From Palsa-739 sp036512155 (GTDB lineage Bacteria > Actinomycetota > Thermoleophilia > Gaiellales > Gaiellaceae), in the NCBI GenBank assembly GCA_036512155.1, contig DATCBD010000083.1, positions 1 through 25,126 of the forward strand: a stretch of DNA of 25,126 nucleotides, in the 5' to 3' direction. Positions 1 through 6,349 of the stretch are shown piece by piece. Each line of letters opens with the position of its first letter. The stretch's first letter is position 1. The notes below the pieces were generated by a model that searched no databases, was not told where the DNA came from, and saw only the letters and a list, made by a program, of their open reading frames with translations. Made by a program: the position numbers and the translations under genes.

Positions 1-363
1 CCCGTTCTGCTCGTTCAGCCGGTCCCTATGCTTTCGACGCCTGCGGGCGACTGTGCGGTCATCAGGGTCCTTACTTCTTCGTGCCTCCGGCCAGTGCCGC
101 GCCGAAAGGTCGACGCCAAGCTTAGGCAGGCTTTCGACGTCGACCAGTCGGTCGCCGCGAGCATGCCGGCGACCAGGACGATCAGCTTCGAAGACGTCGC
201 CTGCACGCAGGTGAACTGTTCGAGCGTGCGCCACGATGTGTTGCTGTATCGGGACTCGCGCCATCTCAGCGTTCAAGGCGCTGAGCTTCTCACCCCACGG
301 TTCTACCGGGCGATCGTCACCGGCACGCGCTCGGGCCGTGAGCATGCCCGAACCCGTCGCTAG
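1..363 (+). CDS. SGNH-domain O-acyltransferase, C-terminal end (partial at window edge)
   Basis: This reading frame is open from base 1 and ends at TAG 361-363; the true start lies left of the window. The visible 120 residues look like the C-terminal SGNH hydrolase-like domain fused to OafA/YrhL-type membrane acyltransferases. They show a Val/Leu-rich strand leading into Pro residues (VLLVQPVP), a Cys-containing block (VACTQVNC), then YRDSRHLS, where the Asp (253-255) and His (262-264) match the conserved Asp-x-x-His of the SGNH site. In that family, acyl groups such as acetyl are moved onto surface polysaccharides at the outer face of the membrane. The context of glycan genes fits. The membrane domain is not visible, so the substrate cannot be judged. 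The stop overlaps that of the converging downstream gene. The Met at 28 is internal, not a start. Confidence 0.72.
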   Translation, partial: PVLLVQPVPMLSTPAGDCAVIRVLTSSCLRPVPRRKVDAKLRQAFDVDQSVAASMPATRTISFEDVACTQVNCSSVRHDVLLYRDSRHLSVQGAELLTPRFYRAIVTGTRSGREHARTRR

Positions 364-1409
364 AACGTGATGTAGAAAAACGGTGTCAACCGCAGCGCGT
401 CGAGCTTCGGATCGCGTGCGTAAAGAACGAGAGCGGCCTCCGGGCGGCGGATGAAGCCAAGGATGGAGCAGGCTCGCGCGAGCGCCCCGTTGCCACCTCG
501 TCCGGCCCAAGGTTGGAAGCGAAGTGTCGGCGCGCGGTGCTCATGGGCGATACGCGCTGCCGCTCCGAGTAGGAGCACGGCCGGGACAAGCCCGCGTCGG
601 CGCGGTTGCCAGGCCACGATCTGTGCCGGCGCAGTACCGGGCTCAGCAAGACGCATGACTGCGCGACAGCCGGAAGGCCCCGGGATGTCCAGCGCCCGCA
701 AGGTGCCGCTGCCGGCGTACCAGCTCCAGGCGTCGGCTCCGGAGATGGTCCAACGCTCGTCGTCGTGGTCTGCCTCCGCCAGCTCGAGATCGGTCGGTGA
801 TAGCTCCTCGAGTTGCGTCTCTCCGGGCCGTACCACGAGGCGCGTGGCGCTGTGAACGACCGCCATCTCCGTCGCCTGGGCTGCGGCCAACACGCGCGCA
901 GCAGCACGACGTTTCCGCGAAGGCTCTCTGCCACCGAACGACGCCGCGTCGGCGACGAGGGTAAATGCCGGTGCCTTGGGTTCGACCTCGTGGCATCCGG
1001 CTCGGACGTGAACCCTCGCAACGTGAGGCGGCGCGAGGCCGAAGAGTACGTCCATCCCATTGTCGATGCCGAATGGATACAGCGAGGCGAGCATCTCGGT
1101 GGCGAGGCTCCTTCCGTCGGGCCGACGACCCCGATGATCCGCATCGATGACGACCGCTTCGATCTTCCCCGCAACGAGCGAAGCATCGCCGCGGCGCGCA
1201 CGAAATGGAACCGCACTGCAGTGCCCCACCGCGTGTCCGTCGTCGAGCACGAACACGTGCGCAGACCAGCCGAACGGGTTGTCGACGAACTGGTGCCGAA
1301 CGTAATTGACCGACGCGTATTTGGCGTCCACCGTCCCATAGAGCCCGGCGACCCAGCCGAGCTGTTCCTGGTCGAGCGGTCCTCGGACGGCGTGGATCTC
1401 GATGCTCAT
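360..1409 (-). CDS. GNAT-like N-acyltransferase, last gene of the leftward glycan operon
   Basis: This 349-residue protein has a GNAT-type core in its first half. A strand rich in Val and Ile (residues about 84-90) runs into DADHRGRRPDGRSLATEML (about 91-109), which resembles the acetyl-CoA pyrophosphate loop and following helix. The second half looks like another, diverged acyltransferase lobe and ends in TPFFYITF, an aromatic ending that I recall from GNAT proteins of polysaccharide loci. At 349 residues it is about twice a single GNAT domain, so a two-lobed arrangement like FemABX or mycothiol synthase is likely. The ATG overlaps the stop of the upstream deacetylase-like gene by four bases, so translation is probably coupled. 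A role in N-acylating an amino sugar, opposite to its neighbour, is inference. The acceptor is unknown. Confidence 0.7.
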   Translation of the reverse strand: MSIEIHAVRGPLDQEQLGWVAGLYGTVDAKYASVNYVRHQFVDNPFGWSAHVFVLDDGHAVGHCSAVPFRARRGDASLVAGKIEAVVIDADHRGRRPDGRSLATEMLASLYPFGIDNGMDVLFGLAPPHVARVHVRAGCHEVEPKAPAFTLVADAASFGGREPSRKRRAAARVLAAAQATEMAVVHSATRLVVRPGETQLEELSPTDLELAEADHDDERWTISGADAWSWYAGSGTLRALDIPGPSGCRAVMRLAEPGTAPAQIVAWQPRRRGLVPAVLLLGAAARIAHEHRAPTLRFQPWAGRGGNGALARACSILGFIRRPEAALVLYARDPKLDALRLTPFFYITF

Positions 1410-2638
1410 GCCGGCCGGCCCAGCTCACGCGCGCGGAACCAGCTGTCGAGATCACGCATCGATGCGAACCACGCGTCCCGCTCGAGCCCGTAGGCGATCG
1501 CTTGGCGGAAGAGCTCGAGGTAGTCCGCGTGCTCGAGGTTATTCGGATGGAAGACGAGCGTGGCGACGCCGCCGACATCCGCGATTCGGTCGAGAAACCC
1601 CCGGAGCGTCGTACGCGCCAACTCGAGCCCGAGCTCGAGCGCATCCGCGCGCAAGAGCGCTCCATCCTGCACGGTCGGCGGCAGCTGAACGATGTCGAGC
1701 GCCGTCCCGCGCTCCACGTCGAACCAACGAAACGGCAGCGATGTTCCCGACCGTAGGCCGATGTCGCGATTGAAACCGATGGACGAGTCGGCCAAGAAGC
1801 CTGCGTCGGATTGCAGGCGGGGAGTCACCCGCACATCCCAGTGAAGGAAGTGCTGCCGCGTCGAGGTCACCGTTAGGCCGGTCGCCTGCTCCAGCTCCGT
1901 CCTCTCGTCGGCCAGCCGTCCGAGCGCGAGCGCGGAGTTGTAGCTCCCGTGCAGCCCGATCTCGAGTCCCTCGTCGTGCAGCGTCCTGATCACGTCTGCG
2001 ACCGTGTTGCGCTCACCGCGGAAGCGGCAGCCGTCCGGGAGCGCGTACATGCAGTCGTAGCGATGTCCATCCCCGCCGGGATACACGGTGAAGAAGTACG
2101 TCGCAGTGAGGTCGTGCTCGTGTTCGAGGTCGACGCAGCGCTCGAGCGCCTCCGCAACTGGCGCCGCAGAGACTCCGTGGTGGATCGCTCGCGCCGCGCG
2201 CACGCCCGGCCGCGCGAGGCGGACGAGGCGGTCGCGACTCGAGGCCGGCGTGTCGAGCAGCGACAGGCGCATCGACCGTACGGCCTGGCGCGGTGTGACC
2301 TTGTCGGCGATGAGATCGACGTCGTGGCTGAGGCAGATCGCAAAGGGGCGTCCCTCCGGCCACATCGGCGGCGCTGCATCGCCGAGCTCGCGCCGCTGGT
2401 CGAGGAGCCAGCGGTCCAGCTCCGGCTCCCAGAGGCGTCCATCTCGATACGCCTCGCAGAAGCCGAACTCCCAGTTGCCCCACTGGTCGCGATGCGCATG
2501 CTCGTACTCCTCGCCACGGAGCAGGCGGCGCGCGAGGCTGTCGGGCAAGCTCGGAGCATCGGCATCGGGCGAGAGTCCCAGCCACGTCTTCGTCAGCGCA
2601 TCGACGTGCGCACGCGCCGCGTCCGAAAGCTCGTTCAT
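1406..2638 (-). CDS. Polysaccharide deacetylase-like protein (CE4/NodB-related)
   Basis: This 410-residue protein has a NodB-like (CE4) core after an N-terminal region of about 95 residues. SHDVD (104-108) matches the metal and catalytic Asp motif of CE4 enzymes. HGSYNS (230-235) matches the second metal-binding motif, normally HxxxS/T. RQHFLHWD (261-268) corresponds to the catalytic Arg region, and VFHPNN (362-367) to the late His motif. CE4 enzymes remove N- or O-acetyl groups from glycans using a divalent metal. No signal peptide is visible, so it may act in the cytoplasm on a lipid-linked or nucleotide-linked sugar. Polysaccharide loci often carry such long deacetylase-like proteins. Both ends overlap neighbours by four bases (ATGA). 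The exact substrate is unknown. Confidence 0.82.
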   Translation of the reverse strand: MNELSDAARAHVDALTKTWLGLSPDADAPSLPDSLARRLLRGEEYEHAHRDQWGNWEFGFCEAYRDGRLWEPELDRWLLDQRRELGDAAPPMWPEGRPFAICLSHDVDLIADKVTPRQAVRSMRLSLLDTPASSRDRLVRLARPGVRAARAIHHGVSAAPVAEALERCVDLEHEHDLTATYFFTVYPGGDGHRYDCMYALPDGCRFRGERNTVADVIRTLHDEGLEIGLHGSYNSALALGRLADERTELEQATGLTVTSTRQHFLHWDVRVTPRLQSDAGFLADSSIGFNRDIGLRSGTSLPFRWFDVERGTALDIVQLPPTVQDGALLRADALELGLELARTTLRGFLDRIADVGGVATLVFHPNNLEHADYLELFRQAIAYGLERDAWFASMRDLDSWFRARELGRPA

Positions 2639-3771
2639 CGCCGCCGTTCGAGCGCTTCCCGGTAGATCGCCGCGAAGTCTCCACCGACGCGCTCGGGACC
2701 GTAGCGATCACTGGCCGTCTTCGCGATCGTCTCGCGATCCCATCGCCTGCCAGGGTCGAGAGCTGCGTCGATGGCGGCCGCGATCGACTCCGGGCGTCCT
2801 GCTTCGGCGAGGACGCCCATGCCCTCCGTGACGATCTCCGGGATCCCTCCGACTGCAGTGGCGACGACCGGGACACCACTGGCGAGTGACTCGATCACAG
2901 CGCACGGGTTGCTGTCGTACCGGCTCGTGAGGACGAAGACGTCGGATTGCCTCAACCGGTCGGCGACCTCCTCCTTCGGCCGCCATCCGTGGAACGTCAA
3001 GAGCTCATCGACGCCGAGTCGCTTTGCCTGCGCCTCGAGGCTCGGACGCAGGACGCCGTCTCCGAACAGGTCGACGTGAACGTCGCGGTTGCGGGCGACG
3101 AGTGGCAGCGCATCGATCAGATCTTCCCATCGCTTTGCCTCGTAGAGGCCGCCGACCCCGATCAACTGCTGCGGCCCCGTCGGCGTCGTCGGTGCGCCAT
3201 TGGGGTGAAAAAGCGTCGTGTCGACGACATTCGGCACAACCCGAAAGTCGGCCCTCGTTCCGATCGCCCGGATGCCGTCCCGTAGCGCCTCGCTCACGGG
3301 CATGACCACATCGGCATGCTCGTACGTGAACCGCGCAACGCGTTGCATCGCCGGACTAAGGGTCATCGGGTCGTCGGGCAGGAAGACGCTCCATTGCTCT
3401 GTGACGACGACGGGCTTGCCGAGGAGCTTGCCGAGCGCGACTGCGGGAGCGCCGGCGAGAAAAAAGTGCGCGTGAATGACATCCGGTTCGAATCCGCGTC
3501 GACGGAGTCGGGCGTACGCCAGCGCGGCTGCCACGACGTTGGAGAGATAGCTCAACGGTGCGGGCCGGGCGGGGTAGCGCACGCGAACGGCGGTGAACTC
3601 CGCATCGGCGTCATCTTCGACGTGGATCCTGCGTACGTCGTCGCTGCGGTCGAGAAGCGCGACAGCGACTTCAGCGTGCGGGGCGACCGCGCGCGCGTGC
3701 TCCCGGACGAAGATGCCGAGCCAGGGGTGCTCCGGCACCGGGTACGACGAGGTGAGGAAGAGGACCTTCAT
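2635..3771 (-). CDS. GT4-family glycosyltransferase
   Basis: This GT-B fold glycosyltransferase has about 378 residues. The N-terminus MKVLFLTSSYP is the typical first strand and glycine-poor loop of GT4 enzymes. HAHFFLAG is the usual first-domain His motif. The donor site carries SRYDSNPCAVIES followed by GVPVVATAVGGIPEIV. The usual E-x7-E motif is D-x7-E here, which is also found in active members. I chose the ATG at 3771 because it overlaps the stop of the amidotransferase gene (ATGA) and begins right at the first strand. An in-frame codon at 3795 would add eight weak residues inside the neighbour. It probably adds a sugar from a nucleotide donor to the lipid-linked glycan on the cytoplasmic face. 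Donor and linkage cannot be read from sequence. Confidence 0.88.
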   Translation of the reverse strand: MKVLFLTSSYPVPEHPWLGIFVREHARAVAPHAEVAVALLDRSDDVRRIHVEDDADAEFTAVRVRYPARPAPLSYLSNVVAAALAYARLRRRGFEPDVIHAHFFLAGAPAVALGKLLGKPVVVTEQWSVFLPDDPMTLSPAMQRVARFTYEHADVVMPVSEALRDGIRAIGTRADFRVVPNVVDTTLFHPNGAPTTPTGPQQLIGVGGLYEAKRWEDLIDALPLVARNRDVHVDLFGDGVLRPSLEAQAKRLGVDELLTFHGWRPKEEVADRLRQSDVFVLTSRYDSNPCAVIESLASGVPVVATAVGGIPEIVTEGMGVLAEAGRPESIAAAIDAALDPGRRWDRETIAKTASDRYGPERVGGDFAAIYREALERRR

Positions 3772-5573
3772 CGGTCCAGGAACCGGCGCGCCCACAGCTC
3801 GAGGTTCAGGGCGCGCCAGAGCTCCATGCCCGCATGCACGTCTCCTCGCCGATGGCCGGTGAGCCGCGATGTCGCGGCGTCCGCGTTGACGAAGCCCCGC
3901 TCGCGGAACGACTGCGACGCGAAGACGTCGGCGGCGAGGTCGCCGAGCCCGCCGCGCATGAACCGCGCCTCGGGCGTCACGAAGCCGAGCTTATCGCGCC
4001 GGCGCGCGACGGTCGCGGGGAGCTCGTCCGCGAGCGCCCGGCGCAGGATCGATTTTGTCTCGCCGCGCCGGATGAGCTCGGAGCCGTCGAGCGAGAACGC
4101 GAGCTCGACGAGGCAGTGATCGAGCAGCGGCACGCGCGCCTCCAGCGAGTGCGCCATCGAGTTGCGGTCTTCGTAGCGGAGCAGCTCGGGCAGGCCGCGG
4201 CGGGTGAGCAGGACGTGGAGCTGGCGGCGGAGCCGGTCCGGGAATTCGGAGCCGTTGCCGGCGATTCCGGCGGCGACGTCGCCGAGCTCGGGCGCGACGA
4301 GCGTCGATGCCCCGCGGAGGCGTCCTCGCGCCGCGAGGCGCAGCCGCTCGGGGACATGCGGCGTCGCGAGCGCGACCGCTGCCCAACGCGGCCCGTGGAT
4401 CTCGGTGAACGCGCGCAGCTCGTGTGTCGCTTCGCCGATGCGCCCGGCGCGGAGGAGGTCGGAGAGCCGGTAGCCGAAGGAGGCGCGGTAGCCGCCGAAT
4501 ACCTCGTCGCCGCCCTGGCCGTCAAGCATGACCGTCAGCCCCGCCTGCTTGGCCTCGCGCATGACGTACCAGCCGGCGCAGATCGACGTCGACCCGAACG
4601 GCTCGCCCTGCGCCTGGACGATGGCCGGCAGATCGGCGACGAGATCATCGGCGGTGAACGTCACCCACTGCGCGTCCGCCTGCGTCCGCTGGACGACCGC
4701 GCGCGCGAACGGGCGCTCGTCGAAGCCGGCGTCCGCGAAGTAGGCGGTGACCGTCTTCTGGTGGTCGTGGCCGTGCAGCGCGACCGCGACCGCGATCGAT
4801 GACGAGTCGATCCCGCCGGAGAGGCAGGTGCCGACGGGAACGTCGCTGCGCAGCTGCAGGCGCACGGCGTCGAGGAGCGCCTGTCGGACCGCCGCGACCG
4901 GGTCGCCCGGAGGCGTCCGCGGCTCGAGCGACCAGTACCTGCGGACCTTGACGCCGTCGGGACCGAACGTCAACGAGTGCGCGGGCGGCAGGCGGACGAC
5001 GTCGGCGAAGAAGGTCTCGTCGCCCTCGTCGAGATAGCCCTGCTCGAGATAGTCGCGCACCGCGCGGAGGTTCGCCCCCCCGCGGCGCAGGGGCCACGGC
5101 TCGCTCGCGAACGAAAAGCGGTCGCCGTCGACCCGGTAGTAGAACGGCTTCACGCCGAAGCGGTCACGCGAGCAGAAGAGTGTGCGCCGCGTCGCATCCC
5201 AGATGACGAACGCCCACATACCGTTGAAGCGTTGCACGCACTGCTCGCCCCATTCGCGGTACGCGGCGAGGATCACCTCGCTGTCCGTCCCGGTCGAGAA
5301 CGAATGGCCCTTCGTCCCCAGCTCGTCGCGGAGTTCGAGATAGTTGTAGATCTCGCCGTTGTGCAGGAGCTGCAACTCCCGGTCCTGCATCGGCTGGAGG
5401 CCGGCATCGGAGAGGTCGAGGATCGCAAGCCGCAGGTGGCCGAGGCACACGCCGTCGTCGTAGAAGATCCCGCGCCCGTCCGGCCCGCGATGCGCGAGCT
5501 CGCCGAGCCAGCGGTCTACCGTCTCGCGGTCGGGAGGACGATCGAGCTCGACGATGCCGCACAGCCCGCACAT
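3768..5573 (-). CDS. asnB: Asparagine synthase-like glutamine amidotransferase
   Basis: This is a full-length (601-residue) class II glutamine amidotransferase with an AsnB-type synthetase domain. Cys2 follows the initiator Met (MCGLCGIVEL) and would be the N-terminal nucleophile after Met removal. Glutaminase residues are visible in LAHRGPDG (27-34), LRLAILDLS (47-55), HNGEIYNY (71-78) and TDSE (96-99). The ATP pyrophosphatase loop SGGIDSS lies at 252-258. The family takes ammonia from glutamine and makes an amide through an acyl-adenylate. Housekeeping enzymes make asparagine, but copies inside glycan loci are usually thought to amidate a sugar acid or a related carboxylate. The upstream junction is TGATG (one-base overlap) and the downstream one ATGA, so it is embedded in the operon. 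The acceptor is inferred only from context; the gene symbol denotes the family. Confidence 0.92.
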   Translation of the reverse strand: MCGLCGIVELDRPPDRETVDRWLGELAHRGPDGRGIFYDDGVCLGHLRLAILDLSDAGLQPMQDRELQLLHNGEIYNYLELRDELGTKGHSFSTGTDSEVILAAYREWGEQCVQRFNGMWAFVIWDATRRTLFCSRDRFGVKPFYYRVDGDRFSFASEPWPLRRGGANLRAVRDYLEQGYLDEGDETFFADVVRLPPAHSLTFGPDGVKVRRYWSLEPRTPPGDPVAAVRQALLDAVRLQLRSDVPVGTCLSGGIDSSSIAVAVALHGHDHQKTVTAYFADAGFDERPFARAVVQRTQADAQWVTFTADDLVADLPAIVQAQGEPFGSTSICAGWYVMREAKQAGLTVMLDGQGGDEVFGGYRASFGYRLSDLLRAGRIGEATHELRAFTEIHGPRWAAVALATPHVPERLRLAARGRLRGASTLVAPELGDVAAGIAGNGSEFPDRLRRQLHVLLTRRGLPELLRYEDRNSMAHSLEARVPLLDHCLVELAFSLDGSELIRRGETKSILRRALADELPATVARRRDKLGFVTPEARFMRGGLGDLAADVFASQSFRERGFVNADAATSRLTGHRRGDVHAGMELWRALNLELWARRFLDR

Positions 5574-6349
5574 CAGCGCGGCCGCTTTCCTGCGAGCGCG
5601 TACGCGGCCGCGGCCGCGCGCATCGCAACCCGCCGCGCGTACGGCGCTCGGACGTAGCGCGTAATGAGCATGGGCGAAATGAGCCGTCCACCGTGACGGC
5701 GGCTGACGGCGAGGCGCTCAGGCCAGAAATCGTCGTAATGCCGAAGCGTCTTCGCTTCTGCGTGGAGTCGTTGAACCGCCCACACCGCGTCGACGTGCCA
5801 GATCGGGAAGCGCTTGCCGATCTTCAGCCACAGGTCGTAGTCCATGGTCAGATGAAGTGTTTCGTCGAGGCCGCCGACAGCGTGGAAGGCTTCTCGTGTG
5901 AAGAAGACTGAGGGCGAATAGATGCCACAACCGAGGTTCAGCTCGGTCCAGAGATCGAACTCATTGCGCGACCGAATTCGGCGGGGATTGACGCCGTCGT
6001 CGTCTACACGCGTCACGTCCGCGTAGACGAGCCCAGCACCGTTGAGTGCCATGATTGCCTCCGATGCAGCGTCTGGCTTGTACGCGTCGTCCGCGTTGAG
6101 CCATCCGAGGACTTCTCCCCGCGCCATGGCGAACCCCTTATTGAGCGCGTGCGACTGTCCGCGGTCGGGCTCCGACATCCAGCGCACCTCGTCGTATTCG
6201 CCTAGGATCTCCAGAGTCCCGTCGGTTGAGCCGCCGTCGACGACGATATGCTCGATCGGCGCATGGGTTTGTGCGCGGACGCTGTCGATCGCCTCGCGCA
6301 GATAGCGCGCCTGGTTCAGCGACGGCGTGACGATCGAGACGAGCGTCAT
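5573..6349 (-). CDS. GT2-family glycosyltransferase
   Basis: This 258-residue GT-A fold enzyme starts with VSIVTPSLNQARYL, the classic GT2 first strand. VDGGSTDGT (38-46) is the nucleotide-binding segment, and NADD (85-88) gives the DxD-like metal motif. EPDRGQSHALNKGF (60-73) is the usual segment of WcaA-like family members. A Trp-rich block near residues 165-185 is consistent with the acceptor half of the domain. The protein has no clear membrane segment. It probably transfers one sugar from a nucleotide donor during repeat-unit assembly. The ATG overlaps the stop of the upstream double-GT4 gene by four bases, and its stop shares one base with the amidotransferase start. It is a short, complete GT2. 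Confidence 0.9.
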   Translation of the reverse strand: MTLVSIVTPSLNQARYLREAIDSVRAQTHAPIEHIVVDGGSTDGTLEILGEYDEVRWMSEPDRGQSHALNKGFAMARGEVLGWLNADDAYKPDAASEAIMALNGAGLVYADVTRVDDDGVNPRRIRSRNEFDLWTELNLGCGIYSPSVFFTREAFHAVGGLDETLHLTMDYDLWLKIGKRFPIWHVDAVWAVQRLHAEAKTLRHYDDFWPERLAVSRRHGGRLISPMLITRYVRAPYARRVAMRAAAAAYALAGKRPR

